Shown: piece after piece, positions 35,593-45,340 of the stretch | Numbering within the stretch: the first letter of the stretch is position 1 | How the letters are laid out: each line of letters opens with the position of its first letter | From: Ardenticatenales bacterium | Lineage (GTDB): Bacteria; Chloroflexota; Anaerolineae; Promineifilales; Promineifilaceae | Length of the DNA stretch: 64,000 nucleotides | NCBI GenBank assembly: GCA_020634575.1 | Contig: JACKBM010000017.1 | Coordinates: 41,568-105,567 of the forward strand | Direction: 5' to 3' | Made by a program: the position numbers and the translations under genes | The notes under the pieces: generated by a model | Seen by the model: only the letters and a program-made list of their open reading frames with translations | What the model was told of the DNA's origin: nothing | The model's database searches: none

Positions 35593-37943
35593 TGGGTAAC
35601 TACATGGGCAAGCGCATGAAGCGGGTCGAGGACCCTCGCTTCATTCAGGGCCGTGGCCGTTATGTGGCGAACTTACAGTTGCCCAACACGGCGCACGCGG
35701 CTATCTTGCGGAGTCCTTACGCACATGCCGTGATCAAGAGCATTGACACGAGTGCCGCCGCGGCTATGGACGGCGTCATTGCCGTTTACACGGGCGCTGA
35801 CCTGGAAGGGGTTGGGTCAATTCCTTGCGGTTTTACGCCTCCGGACATCAAGCTCGCTCCTCACATGCCCCTGGCCACCGACAAGGTCCGCCACGTAGGT
35901 GATGGTGTGGCGATGGTGGTGGCCGAGACAACGTACGCCGCCCACGACGCCCTGGCCGCTATCGAAGTCGACTATGAGCCACTGCCGGCCGTTGTCGATG
36001 CCAAGAAAACCACCGAAGCCGGCGCCCCCCAGGTTCATGATGAGATCCCGGGTAATGTCAGCTTCCACTGGCCCCTCGGTGACCGCGCTGCCGTTCAGGC
36101 CGCTCTATCTGCCTCTGATCACGTCATTGAGCTGGATCTGACCAACTCTCGCCTAGTTCCCAACGCCATGGAGCCCCGCGCCTGTGTGGCCCATTGGGAT
36201 GATTGGGCCGGTGAAATGACGGTCTACACGACCAGCCAGAATCCGCACATTATCCGCCTGCTACTCAGCGCTTTTACACTGTTAGTGCCGGAAAACCGGT
36301 TACGCGTGGTCTCCCCGGACGTCGGTGGCGGCTTTGGCAGCAAGATTTTCCACTATGCCGAAGAGATCCTGATGCCGTGGGCTTCGCAAAAGCTGAAGCG
36401 GCCGGTCAAATGGGTCTCCACTCGCAGCGAAGCGTTCATCACCGATGCCCACGGACGTGACCATGTCACATCGGCCAAACTTGGCGTCAACAGTGATGGT
36501 ACCTTTACCGCTCTGGATGTTTCTACCTGGGCCAACATGGGCGCCTATCTGTCCACATTTGCCCCGATGATCCCGACCGCTCTCTACATCACGCTGTTCT
36601 CCGGCCTCTACAAAATCCCGGTCATTTACGGCGAAGCGTTTGGCACGATGACCAATACGGTCCCGGTAGATGCCTACCGCGGCGCCGGCCGGCCCGAAGC
36701 CAGCTATATGCTGGAGCGCCTCATCGATATCGCCGCGCGCAAGCTGAACATGGACCCGATTGCCATCCGCCGCAAGAACTTCATCCAACCAGATGAGTTC
36801 CCCTATCAGACCCCGGTTGCGCTGGTCTATGACAGTGGCGAATATGACAAATTGTTTGATAAGGCGATGGAAGTGTCCGGCTACAACGAGCTGATCGCGG
36901 CTCGCGACGCCGCCCGCGCGGAAGGTCGCCTGGTAGGCGTTGGCGTCAGCGGTTGTATCGAAGCCTCCGGCCCGGCGCCGTCCCGCGTGGCGACAAGCCT
37001 CGGCGCGGCCGTCGGCCTCTGGGAAGCAGGCACCATTCGCGTGCACCCGACCGGCAAGATCACCGTCCTGACCGGCACCCATTCCCATGGCCAGGGCCAT
37101 GAAACCACCTTCGCCCAGATCGTGGCTGATGAGCTCGGCGTGCCGGTCGAAGACGTGGAAGTGCTCCATGGCGACACCAGCCGGACGCCATTTGGTCTCG
37201 GCACCTATGGCAGCCGCTCAGCGGCCGTCGGCGGCAGCGCCCTGGTCAAGAGCGCTGAAAAGATCCGCGACAAGATGAAGCGCATTGCCGCCCATCAGCT
37301 GGAAGCCGCCGTCGAAGACATCGTCTACGACCGCAGCAATGGCACAATGTATGTCACTGGCGCGCCGGATCAGAATCGGGACTTCGCCACCATCGCCTTC
37401 TCCGCCCTGACGGCTGACATCCCCGAGGATATGGAGCCGAGCCTGGAAGAGATGGCGACTTACGACCCGGCCAACTTCACCTTCCCCAACAGCGCCCACA
37501 TCTGCATGGTGGAGCTGGACAAGGACACCTGTGAAGTCAAAATCACCCATTACACCGCGGTTGACGACGTTGGTTCGATCATCAACCCGCTGGTGGTAGA
37601 AGGCCAGGTGCAGGGCGGCATCGTCCAGGGTGTGGGCCAGGCATTGCTGGAGCACGGTGTCTATGATGACAACGGCCAGTTGTTGTCCGGCACCATGCTT
37701 GACTACGCGATGCCCCGGGCCGACAACATGCCCATGACCAACCTGGCGAACACCGTGACGCCGTCGCCGCACAACCCGTTGGGTGTGAAAGGCGCCGGCG
37801 AGATGGGCACCATCGCCGCGACCGTGACCGTAGCCAATGCGGTGATGGATGCGCTGGCACCGGCCGGTATCACCCATCTCGATATGCCCCTGACCGCACA
37901 AAAATTACACGCAGCTCTGAACAGCAATGGAGGCGGAGATTAA
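35592..37943 (+). CDS. coxL: Form II CO dehydrogenase-type large subunit
   Basis: A 783-residue Mo-hydroxylase catalytic subunit that binds the molybdopterin cytosine dinucleotide. The active-site loop is AYRGAGR at residues 361-367, the marker of form II (BMS-type) CoxL, instead of AYXCSFR of true CO dehydrogenases. Further motifs: GGGFGSK, GQGHETTFAQI and a catalytic Glu in GVKGAGEMG. Form II enzymes may oxidise CO poorly or act on another substrate such as an aldehyde or N-heterocycle. Coupled by overlap to coxS and coxM. Confidence 0.93.
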   Translation: MGNYMGKRMKRVEDPRFIQGRGRYVANLQLPNTAHAAILRSPYAHAVIKSIDTSAAAAMDGVIAVYTGADLEGVGSIPCGFTPPDIKLAPHMPLATDKVRHVGDGVAMVVAETTYAAHDALAAIEVDYEPLPAVVDAKKTTEAGAPQVHDEIPGNVSFHWPLGDRAAVQAALSASDHVIELDLTNSRLVPNAMEPRACVAHWDDWAGEMTVYTTSQNPHIIRLLLSAFTLLVPENRLRVVSPDVGGGFGSKIFHYAEEILMPWASQKLKRPVKWVSTRSEAFITDAHGRDHVTSAKLGVNSDGTFTALDVSTWANMGAYLSTFAPMIPTALYITLFSGLYKIPVIYGEAFGTMTNTVPVDAYRGAGRPEASYMLERLIDIAARKLNMDPIAIRRKNFIQPDEFPYQTPVALVYDSGEYDKLFDKAMEVSGYNELIAARDAARAEGRLVGVGVSGCIEASGPAPSRVATSLGAAVGLWEAGTIRVHPTGKITVLTGTHSHGQGHETTFAQIVADELGVPVEDVEVLHGDTSRTPFGLGTYGSRSAAVGGSALVKSAEKIRDKMKRIAAHQLEAAVEDIVYDRSNGTMYVTGAPDQNRDFATIAFSALTADIPEDMEPSLEEMATYDPANFTFPNSAHICMVELDKDTCEVKITHYTAVDDVGSIINPLVVEGQVQGGIVQGVGQALLEHGVYDDNGQLLSGTMLDYAMPRADNMPMTNLANTVTPSPHNPLGVKGAGEMGTIAATVTVANAVMDALAPAGITHLDMPLTAQKLHAALNSNGGGD

Positions 37944-38800
37944 TGTATCCACCCAAGTTTGATTACTACCGGGCAGCCGATCTCAAGGATGCCCAAAAAT
38001 TACTGAAGGAACATGAGGGCGCCAAGTTAATGGCTGGCGGTCACAGCCTGATCCCGGTCATGAAACTGCGCCTGGCCGATCCCGGCACCGTCATTGACAT
38101 CGGCAGTCTGGATGGCCTCAAAGGCATCTCTGTCTCCGGCAGCACCGTCAATATCGGCGCACTGACAACCCACGCGATGCTGGCGGCCTCCTCAGATCTG
38201 CCCCAGGCGCTGTCCGGCGCCGCCGCCTGTATCGGCGACCCACAGGTCCGCAATCGCGGCACCATCGGCGGCAACATTGCCCATGCCGACCCGGCTTCGG
38301 ATTTGCCCACGGTCTTACTGGCGCTGGGCGCCACCATCCACATGGCCAAACAGGGGAAGGATCGCTCGGTGGCGGCCTCTGATTTCTTCGTCGATCTTTT
38401 CGAGACGGCGCTGGAGGAAGATGAGCTGATCACCAACATCTCCCTGCCCATCGAAGGCGCCGGCACCGGCTCCGCCTACGCCAAGCTGTTCAACCCGGCC
38501 TCGCGCTACGCCATGGTCGGTGTGGCTGCTTCCGTCACCATGTCCGGTGGCAAATGCACCAATGTCTCGGTCGCCATCGGCGGCCTCACGCCCAAACCGA
38601 TGAGCTGTGGCTCTGTCGCCGCCGCCCTGAATGGCACGGCAGGCAGCGCCGCTGACATCGCCGCCGCCGCGGCTGCGGTCGCCAATGACCTGGGCGACGA
38701 GGTAATGGGCGACATTCACGCCAGTGCGGAATATCGCCGCCAGATGGCCCCCGTCTTTGTGCGCCGGGCGCTTACTGCTGCGATTGAAAACGCGAGCTAA
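37943..38800 (+). CDS. coxM: Form II CO dehydrogenase-type FAD subunit
   Basis: A 285-residue FAD-binding medium subunit with the two FAD motifs AGGHSLIP and [15 protein letters not shown], and a C-terminal CO-dehydrogenase flavoprotein domain. It overlaps the coxL stop by 1 bp (TAATG). Closes the S-L-M operon, with a strong terminator after it. Confidence 0.94.
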   Translation: MYPPKFDYYRAADLKDAQKLLKEHEGAKLMAGGHSLIPVMKLRLADPGTVIDIGSLDGLKGISVSGSTVNIGALTTHAMLAASSDLPQALSGAAACIGDPQVRNRGTIGGNIAHADPASDLPTVLLALGATIHMAKQGKDRSVAASDFFVDLFETALEEDELITNISLPIEGAGTGSAYAKLFNPASRYAMVGVAASVTMSGGKCTNVSVAIGGLTPKPMSCGSVAAALNGTAGSAADIAAAAAAVANDLGDEVMGDIHASAEYRRQMAPVFVRRALTAAIENAS

Positions 38801-38827
38801 GCTGCCTCTCGACTGATTACAAATAAG

Positions 38828-38861
38828 AAACCGGCCGGTACAGGATACCGGCCGGTTTTTT
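38828..38861 (+). terminator. Intrinsic terminator of the form II cox operon
   Basis: AAACCGGCCGGTA and TACCGGCCGGTTT form a 13-bp perfect stem with a 5-nt loop (CAGGA), then a T-run to 38861. Each arm contains one copy of the overrepresented decamer ACCGGCCGGT. Confidence 0.95.
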
Positions 38862-38947
38862 GATCCCTGCGCAGCATGATCATCTTCTGTTAACATTGGT
38901 GCCATCAATCACCTTGTCGAACCAACCCGTTCTGTTACCCTTTGCCC

Positions 38948-40210
38948 ATGGTAGATTCCCTCTTTTTCCGTTTTGGTGTGGCCCTTTTTATCGGCGCCCT
39001 GGTCGGCTTACAGCGCGAACACGCCGCCGAGGGTGGTGACGATCGTCGCCATCGCCTCTTTGCCGGTGTGCGCACCTTCACCCTTATCAGCCTCGCGGGC
39101 AGCATGGCCGCCTACCTGACTGATATTTTGGAGACTCCCTGGGTCTTTATCACAATCATCGGGGTTCTCGGTGCGCTGATCGTGGCTGCCTATGCCCTGA
39201 TCGCCCAACATGGCGGCGTGGGTATGACAACCGAAGTGGCCGCTCTCATCACCGCCATCATCGGCGCGCTCTGTTATTGGGGTGAATTGGAAATTGCCGT
39301 AGCCGCCGGCGTAGCCATGACTGCCCTGCTTTCGTTCAAGATCGAGCTGCGTGGCTTTGCCCGGCGGCTCACCAATGAGGACATCGTCGCCACCCTCAAG
39401 TTCGCCATTATCACCGCCATCATCCTGCCTGTTTTCCCCAATCAATCCTTCTGGCCAGCCCCCTTTGACGTGTTAAACCCGTACAAGATCTGGCTGATGG
39501 TGGTGCTTATCTCCGGCATCAGCTTCCTGGGGTATGTCTTGATTAAGCTGGTCGGTTCACGGCAGGGCATCGGTCTGACCGGTTTCCTGGGCGGACTTGT
39601 CTCCAGCACGGCGGTCACCCTGACCATGGCCCAGCGCAGCCAGAAAGAGAATCAGCTGGCGCGTGCCTTTGCCGTGGCTGTGATTGTCGCCTGGACGGTG
39701 ATGTTTGCCCGCGTTCTGGTCGAGGTGGCCGTCACCAATATGCCGCTGCTGGGCGTCGTTTGGCTGCCGATTGTGGCGGCTGGCCTGGTCGGGCTGGTGT
39801 ACGGGATTTATCTATTCCTCAGCCGTCAGGGCAACGCGGACACAGACATCCCCAGCTCCAACCCGTTTGAGCTGGGACCAGCGATCACCTTTGGCCTGCT
39901 TTACGGCGTCATCCTGCTGGCGGCGCGCACCGCCCAGCACTTTTTCGGCGACACGGGGATCTACGTCTCCAGCATCCTCTCCGGCCTGGCCGATGTCGAC
40001 GCGATCACCCTCTCCATGTCGGAGCTAAGCGGCAACGGCACCATCACCTCAGTCACGGCGGCCAAAGCAATCACCCTGGCGACCATGTCCAACACAGTGG
40101 TCAAGGGTGGGATCGTGCTGTCAGCCGGTTCGGCCAGCCTGCGTAAGGCGTTATTGCCCGGTTTTGTGTTGATTTTGGTGGTGGGGTCGGTGTTGGCGTG
40201 GTTGATTTGA
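38948..40210 (+). CDS. MgtC/DUF4010-family membrane protein
   Basis: A multi-pass protein of about 420 residues. The N-terminal part has FFRFGVALFIGALVGLQRE and FAGVRTFTLISLAGSMAAYL, typical of the MgtC/SapB-like domain. The remainder, with FLGGLVSSTAVTLTMAQRS and GLADVDAITLSM, matches DUF4010. About 11 membrane helices. Transport function is unknown. A TTG two codons upstream is a possible alternative start. It stands between the two cox clusters with no clear link to them. Confidence 0.85.
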   Translation: MVDSLFFRFGVALFIGALVGLQREHAAEGGDDRRHRLFAGVRTFTLISLAGSMAAYLTDILETPWVFITIIGVLGALIVAAYALIAQHGGVGMTTEVAALITAIIGALCYWGELEIAVAAGVAMTALLSFKIELRGFARRLTNEDIVATLKFAIITAIILPVFPNQSFWPAPFDVLNPYKIWLMVVLISGISFLGYVLIKLVGSRQGIGLTGFLGGLVSSTAVTLTMAQRSQKENQLARAFAVAVIVAWTVMFARVLVEVAVTNMPLLGVVWLPIVAAGLVGLVYGIYLFLSRQGNADTDIPSSNPFELGPAITFGLLYGVILLAARTAQHFFGDTGIYVSSILSGLADVDAITLSMSELSGNGTITSVTAAKAITLATMSNTVVKGGIVLSAGSASLRKALLPGFVLILVVGSVLAWLI

Positions 40211-40259
40211 GGTGGCCGGCGATGTAGCCAAGGAATAAATTCCATGGCTGAGATAGATC

Positions 40260-40277
40260 AAGTGCCTTAGGGCACTT
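40260..40277. terminator. Short hairpin between convergent genes
   Basis: AAGTGCC-TTAG-GGCACTT is a perfect 7-bp stem with a 4-nt loop, between the DUF4010 gene and the XdhC-YHS gene. The stem word AGTGCC also occurs in the compound hairpin elements elsewhere. Confidence 0.45.
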
Positions 40278-40296
40278 GGAACTATGCAATCCGCAA

Positions 40297-41328
40297 TTAG
40301 CCTAACATCATGTCGGATAGGTCTATGCTAATGCCACCGGCTGGGGCCTTAACCACATATCGCTCCGGCTCGGCCGCAAAGCGCTGTTTACAGCCCGCCG
40401 CGCAGAAGTAAACCATCTCGCCCTGATATTCGCTCTTATATTGCGCCGTCTCTATCACCACAGTCATCCCACAAACCGGGTCGATGGCGGTGGTCTGGGC
40501 CGGCGCCTGGCGCCCGGTCAATGAGGCCAGCCAGGTCCCGTCCAGTTGCTCAGTCAGCCGGCGCCGCTGCACAATCTCGGCCATGATGCTGAGAGCGATC
40601 TCGTCGCCGCGGCGCGCCTGGATGTCCAGACCGGCCGGTGCCTTTAACCGCCCAATCTCCGCCTCGCTTACGCCTGCTGATAGCAGGTACTCACGTACGC
40701 TCTCCGCCCGCTTCTGGCTGGCCACCAGCCCCACATATGCCGCCGGCGAGCGCAACGTCGTCTCCAGGGCAATCTCATCGTAGTTGCCGTGGCTGGCGAC
40801 GATCACATAGGTCAACGGATCGATATGGTCAGCCAACTCCGCCAGATCGGTCAGGATAACATCCGCCAGCGTTTCCGCCCCAGCGCCGGCCCCTTCCGGG
40901 TCCGCCAGCACCACCCGGTAGTTCATCACCTGGCCCAACCGGGCCAGCGAGCGGGCCACCGGCAAACTCCCGACAATTAGCAACCGGGGCAGCGGCCGGT
41001 GCGGTTCGATGTAGATTTCCAGGGTGCCGCCGCTGAAACAGGTCATGGGCAGTTCGATGAGGCCGTCGCGAAGGGGACCGGCCGGTTCCGTGCTCAACCG
41101 AATCAAGCGCGGCTCGCCATCCGCCAGCGCCTTGAGCGACTCCTCAATCACCGTCGGCTGGGCGCAGCTACCGCCTATCCAGCCATGCATCACCCCGTCA
41201 GCCGTCACAATCGCCTTGTCACCCGGCTTACCCGACGTCGGGTTCTCCGCCCGCACCACCAGCGCCGTCGCAAACGGTATCCCTTTCTCCAACAACTCAT
41301 GCGCCCGGGTAAAAAACTCATCAAACAT
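40297..41328 (-). CDS. XdhC/CoxF-type maturation factor fused to a YHS metal-binding domain
   Basis: A 343-residue protein and the last gene of the form I operon. Residues 1-270 are an XdhC/CoxI-family protein (HGWIGGSCAQPTVI, LLIVGSLPVARSLARLG, VIVASHGNYDEIAL, YVGLVASQKRAESV). These chaperones bind and insert the sulfurated molybdenum cofactor. Residues 279-320 form a YHS domain: IDPVCGMTV with Cys286, then YFCAAGC with Cys309 and Cys313. YHS domains are found in copper and heavy-metal proteins. As the CO dehydrogenase active site is Mo-S-Cu, the fusion suggests a combined Mo-cofactor and copper role, in line with what is reported for CoxF. AGGAG precedes the start. Confidence 0.85.
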   Translation of the reverse strand: MFDEFFTRAHELLEKGIPFATALVVRAENPTSGKPGDKAIVTADGVMHGWIGGSCAQPTVIEESLKALADGEPRLIRLSTEPAGPLRDGLIELPMTCFSGGTLEIYIEPHRPLPRLLIVGSLPVARSLARLGQVMNYRVVLADPEGAGAGAETLADVILTDLAELADHIDPLTYVIVASHGNYDEIALETTLRSPAAYVGLVASQKRAESVREYLLSAGVSEAEIGRLKAPAGLDIQARRGDEIALSIMAEIVQRRRLTEQLDGTWLASLTGRQAPAQTTAIDPVCGMTVVIETAQYKSEYQGEMVYFCAAGCKQRFAAEPERYVVKAPAGGISIDLSDMMLG

Positions 41329-41352
41329 AGCGGCTCCTGGGGGGAAGAGGAG

Positions 41353-41453
41353 CCACGGATTAACACGGATTTTGCACGGATTCTTCTTTGGATTTTCAGG
41401 CTAACCTGTTCCCCCAAAAAAGAAATCCGTGTTTAATCCGTGCCAATCCGTGG
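41353..41453. repeat. Inverted-repeat element of the CACGGATT family
   Basis: The left arm has three copies of CACGGATT (CCACGGATTAACACGGATT, GCACGGATT). The right arm has three copies of the complement (AATCCGTG), ending AATCCGTGG. An about 40-bp loop separates them. A second copy is at 51641-51714. Lies between coxL (form I) and the XdhC-YHS gene. Confidence 0.85.
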
Positions 41454-41463
41454 CAAAAAGCTC

Positions 41464-43920
41464 CTACTCCGTTACGCCTGCGTCGCGCAGGGCTTGCCAC
41501 ACTTTTTGCGGCGTGATCGGGATGTCGATGTGACGCACGCCGAGGTGCCACAGCGCATCGATCACCGCGTTGGCGATGGCCGGCGGCGCCCCCACGGTCG
41601 GCGACTCACCCACCCCCTTGGCCCCGATCGGATGATGCGGGGAAGGCGTGATGGTGTGGCCGGTCTCCCATTTGGGCGACTCAACCGCCGTCGGTACCAG
41701 GTAATCAGCGAACGTACCGGTCAGGCAGGTACCGTTCTCGTCGTAGACAATCTCTTCAAACAACGCCGGCGCCAGCCCCATTGTCAGGCCGCCATGCACC
41801 TGGCCCTCAACGATCAGCGGGTTGATGATGTTGCCGCAATCGTCAATCGCCACAAAGCGGCGCACGCTCACCTCGCCCGTGCCGGTGTCGATATCGACCA
41901 CGGCGATGTAGCTGCCAAAGGGGAAGGTCAGGTTGGGCGGATTGTAATAGTCCGTCGCCTCCAACCCGGCCTCGAGATCCGGCGGATGGTTGGTGTAAGC
42001 GGCAAAGGCGATATCCTGAATCGTCTTGCTCTGCTCGGGCGACCCTTTCACCTGGAACTTGTTAACGTTCCACTCCAGGTCATCCTCATTGACTTCCAAC
42101 AAGTGGGCCGCGATTTTCTTCGCCTTGGCCCGGATCTTGCGTGCAGCCATGGCCGCAGCCGCGCCGGCCGTCGGCGTCGAGCGGCTGGCATAGGTGCCCA
42201 GGCCGTATGGTGCTGTGTCGGTATCGCCTTCTTCCACTTCGATGTCAACAGCCGGCAAACCCAACTCTTCGGCGATAATCTGGGCGTAGGTTGTCTCATG
42301 ACCCTGCCCCTGCGATTTGGTGCCGAAACGGGCGATCGCCTTGCCAGTCGGGTGGATGCGAATCTCAGCCGAATCAAACATCTTGATACCCAGAATGTCA
42401 TAATCCTGGGACGGACCGGCGCCAACAACTTCGGTGAAGCTGCTGATGCCAATGCCCATCAGTTTGCCCTGCTTACGCAGTTCGGCCTGCTCCTGGCGCA
42501 GATCCTCATAGCCGAGGATGTCCATCGCCTTGCGCAGCGCGGCCTCGTAGTTGCCGCTGTCATACTCCCAACCAGTTGGCGACTTGTAGGGGAATTGATC
42601 AGCACCGATGAAGTTCTTCATCCGGTATTCGGCCGGGTCGATGCCCAGGTCATGGGCCATCATACTGGTCAGCCGCTCCACCATCTGCACCGCTTCGGTG
42701 ACGCGGAAAGAACAGCGATAGGCTACACCACCCGGCGGCTTGTTGGTGTAGACGGCATCCATATTGACATGGGCCGCCTTCAAATCGTAAGAGCCCGTGC
42801 AGATGCTGAAGAGACCGGCCGGAAACTTCGACGGATTGGCCGCCGCGTCCGCACAACCATGATCCGCCAGACCATTGACGCGCAAACCAATCAACTTGCC
42901 GTCAGCATCAGCCGCCAGCTCCGCTTCCAGATGATAGTCGCGGGCAAAGCTATCCGCCTGCAAATTTTCGCTGCGGTCCTCAATCCATTTCACCGGCTTG
43001 CCGATAAGCAGACTGGCCACCGCACAGACAACATAGCCAGGATAGACCGGCACCTTGCCGCCAAACCCGCCGCCGATATCCGGCGAAATGACCTGGATCT
43101 TGTGCTCCGGCAGGCCGGAAACCAGGGCGAAAACGGTCCGGATGGCGTGCGGCGCCTGCGTGGTCATGTAGAGCTGCATCTTGCCCGTGGCCGTGTTGTA
43201 GTTGGCCACCATGCCGCAGGTCTCAATCGAGGAGACATGGATGCGCGGGATGTGCATGTACTGTTTGACGACGTGGGCCGCGTCCGCAAAGGCGGCATCT
43301 GTCGCGGCTTTGTCGCCGGCTTCCCAATGCCAGATCCGGTTGGTCTTCTGCTCTTTATCATCGCGGACGATGGTCGCATCTGTCATTGCCTCAAACGGAT
43401 CAACGACCGGGTCTAACGGCTCATACTCAACGTAGACATTCTCCACTGCATCAGCGGCGATGTAGCGGTCAGTAGCGATGACAGCGCACACTTCCTGAGC
43501 GTAGTAAACGACCTTGTCCGTGGGCAGCACCATCTGCGTGTCCGACATCAACGTCGGCATCCAATGCAAACCATGCGCCTCTAAATCCTTGCCGGTGATG
43601 ACCGCCAGGACCCCTTCCATCTCTAGCGCCGCACTGGCATCGATGTTGACAATTCTGGCGTGGGCGTACGGGCTGCGCACGATATCCATGTACAGCATGC
43701 CCGGCAGCTTGATATCGTCAACGTAGTTGCCACGTCCCTGGAGGAAGCGGGAATCTTCCTTGCGCTTCATCCGGTGCCCCATGCCGCACACCTCGGGCGG
43801 GGTCGTGATACGGACTTCTTCCGTGGTCGCCACAACTTCCGATGTGCCTTCGGGCTTGGGCGAATGGTGCTCAAAGCGGTCGTCTAGTTGTTTGGGTTTT
43901 TGCGGATCGTGGTAACTCAT
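41464..43920 (-). CDS. coxL: Form I aerobic CO dehydrogenase large subunit
   Basis: The 818-residue catalytic subunit of the Mo-Cu CO dehydrogenase, which oxidises CO with water to CO2 at the cytoplasmic side of the membrane. The loop AYRCSFR, with Cys403 as the copper ligand (Cys388 in Oligotropha), is the hallmark of form I (OMP-type) true CO dehydrogenases. Other motifs: [18 protein letters not shown] and catalytic Glu in [10 protein letters not shown]. The N terminus has an extra 45 or so residues before [17 protein letters not shown]. Overlaps coxS by 4 bp. Order M-S-L is that of form I operons. Confidence 0.96.
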   Translation of the reverse strand: MSYHDPQKPKQLDDRFEHHSPKPEGTSEVVATTEEVRITTPPEVCGMGHRMKRKEDSRFLQGRGNYVDDIKLPGMLYMDIVRSPYAHARIVNIDASAALEMEGVLAVITGKDLEAHGLHWMPTLMSDTQMVLPTDKVVYYAQEVCAVIATDRYIAADAVENVYVEYEPLDPVVDPFEAMTDATIVRDDKEQKTNRIWHWEAGDKAATDAAFADAAHVVKQYMHIPRIHVSSIETCGMVANYNTATGKMQLYMTTQAPHAIRTVFALVSGLPEHKIQVISPDIGGGFGGKVPVYPGYVVCAVASLLIGKPVKWIEDRSENLQADSFARDYHLEAELAADADGKLIGLRVNGLADHGCADAAANPSKFPAGLFSICTGSYDLKAAHVNMDAVYTNKPPGGVAYRCSFRVTEAVQMVERLTSMMAHDLGIDPAEYRMKNFIGADQFPYKSPTGWEYDSGNYEAALRKAMDILGYEDLRQEQAELRKQGKLMGIGISSFTEVVGAGPSQDYDILGIKMFDSAEIRIHPTGKAIARFGTKSQGQGHETTYAQIIAEELGLPAVDIEVEEGDTDTAPYGLGTYASRSTPTAGAAAAMAARKIRAKAKKIAAHLLEVNEDDLEWNVNKFQVKGSPEQSKTIQDIAFAAYTNHPPDLEAGLEATDYYNPPNLTFPFGSYIAVVDIDTGTGEVSVRRFVAIDDCGNIINPLIVEGQVHGGLTMGLAPALFEEIVYDENGTCLTGTFADYLVPTAVESPKWETGHTITPSPHHPIGAKGVGESPTVGAPPAIANAVIDALWHLGVRHIDIPITPQKVWQALRDAGVTE

Positions 43921-44408
43921 TGGGCCACCTCCTCGGTCGCTTGCATCTTCTCAGCGGCGTACTGGATTGCCTCGACGATCTTGTTGTAGCCGGTGCAGCG
44001 GCACAGATTGCCGGAAATGCCCCAGCGGATCTCTTCTTCGGTCGGGTTTGGGTTCTTGGACAGCAGATATTTGGCCGACAACATCATGCCGGGCGTGCAA
44101 TAACCGCATTGCAACCCATGTTTCTCATGGAACCCTTCCTGCAGCGGGTGCAGTTCCGGCCCGTTGGCCAACCCTTCGACCGTCTCAATCGTGGCCCCAT
44201 TGGCCTGAACAGCAAACATGGTGCAGCTCTTGATGGTGCGCCCATTGACGAGGACGGTACAGGCGCCGCAGCTGGTGGTGTCACAGCCAATGTGGGTGCC
44301 GGTCAGGGAGAGATTCTCACGAATAAAATGCACCAGCAGGAGGCGGGAATCCACTTCAGCGGAGACCTGGGCGCCATTAACGGTCATGGAAATTTGATGT
44401 TTGCTCAT
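43917..44408 (-). CDS. coxS: Form I CO dehydrogenase small subunit (2x 2Fe-2S)
   Basis: A 163-residue iron-sulfur subunit. Plant-type cluster ligands are in [11 protein letters not shown] with Cys in KSCTMFA; the second cluster is [10 protein letters not shown] and [10 protein letters not shown]. It starts 2 bp after the coxM stop and its ATGA overlaps the coxL start. Confidence 0.95.
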   Translation of the reverse strand: MSKHQISMTVNGAQVSAEVDSRLLLVHFIRENLSLTGTHIGCDTTSCGACTVLVNGRTIKSCTMFAVQANGATIETVEGLANGPELHPLQEGFHEKHGLQCGYCTPGMMLSAKYLLSKNPNPTEEEIRWGISGNLCRCTGYNKIVEAIQYAAEKMQATEEVAQ

Positions 44409-44410
44409 GG

Positions 44411-45280
44411 TTAACCTCCCTGCGCTCGTTCAGCAGCCTTGCGCACCGCTCGTTTCAGCAAAATCCGCGTCAAATCCCGCTTGTAGGCGACGGACCCGCG
44501 CAAATCAGCCGATGGGTCACATTCAGCGGCGGCGGCCTGGCCCGCCGCTTCCAGATCCGCATCGGTCAGGCGGCTGCCGATCAGGGCGGCCTCTGCGCCT
44601 GAGGAGCGCATCGGCACCGGGCTGACGTTGGTCAAGCCCACCCGGGCAGCGGTGCAAACGCCATCTTGCATTGTCAGCTGGACGGCTACGGCGGAGATGG
44701 CGTAATCGCCCACCTTACGCTCTAGCTTGATGTAGGCGCCGCCCGAGCCCGCCCCGGGCCGCGGGATGCGGATTTCGGTCAGGATTTCATCCTCGCTAAG
44801 GGCATTTTCAAACAGATCGGTGAAGAAATCGTCAATGGCGATGGTGCGGGAACCGGCCGGTCCCACCGCCTCCACCTCAGCGCCATACGCCAGCAAAACC
44901 GCCGGGTGGTCATTCGCCGGGTCCGCATGGGCAATATTGCCGCCTACGGTTGCCCGATTGCGCACCACCGGGTCAGCGATGACCCGCGCTGCGTCAGCCA
45001 GCAGCGGGTAGCTACCCTGCACCAGCGCTGAATCATCAACATCCACCTCACGGGTCAACGCACCGATCGCCAGATGGCCATTGCTTTCCCGCACATACTC
45101 CAGCCCGGCGATGTTGTTGATATCAATCAACACCTCGGGCATGGCCAGCCGGAACCGCATGGCGGGGATCAGACTGTGGCCACCTGCAAGAATTTTGGCA
45201 TCATCGCCGTGCTGTTGCAGCAGCGCAATCGCCTCTTGCAGCGTAGCCGGCGCGTGATACTCAAACTCGCCGGGAATCAT
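44411..45280 (-). CDS. coxM: Form I CO dehydrogenase FAD subunit
   Basis: A 289-residue flavoprotein with [10 protein letters not shown] and [20 protein letters not shown]-binding motifs and the CO dehydrogenase flavoprotein C-terminal domain. AAGGAGG precedes the start. Begins the classic M-S-L trio. Confidence 0.95.
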   Translation of the reverse strand: MIPGEFEYHAPATLQEAIALLQQHGDDAKILAGGHSLIPAMRFRLAMPEVLIDINNIAGLEYVRESNGHLAIGALTREVDVDDSALVQGSYPLLADAARVIADPVVRNRATVGGNIAHADPANDHPAVLLAYGAEVEAVGPAGSRTIAIDDFFTDLFENALSEDEILTEIRIPRPGAGSGGAYIKLERKVGDYAISAVAVQLTMQDGVCTAARVGLTNVSPVPMRSSGAEAALIGSRLTDADLEAAGQAAAAECDPSADLRGSVAYKRDLTRILLKRAVRKAAERAQGG

Positions 45281-45295
45281 AGGGGCCTCCTTGTG

Positions 45296-45326
45296 AGCTA
45301 TTAGCTGATAGCTGTTAGCTGTTAGT
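45296..45326. repeat. AGCTGTTAGC-type repeat
   Basis: Tandem words of the form AGCTATTAGCTGATAGCTG in the short gap between coxG and coxM of the form I operon. The same words occur near 13705-13740, 13978-13995, 55160-55199 and 55480-55495. Confidence 0.7.
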
Positions 45327-45340
45327 AAAGCGAACCTGAA

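Noticed and set aside
41440..43416. Long open frame on the plus strand opposite coxL (form I)
   Set aside because: It lies antisense to a fully conserved catalytic subunit and encodes no recognisable domain; long antisense frames are common in GC-rich genes.
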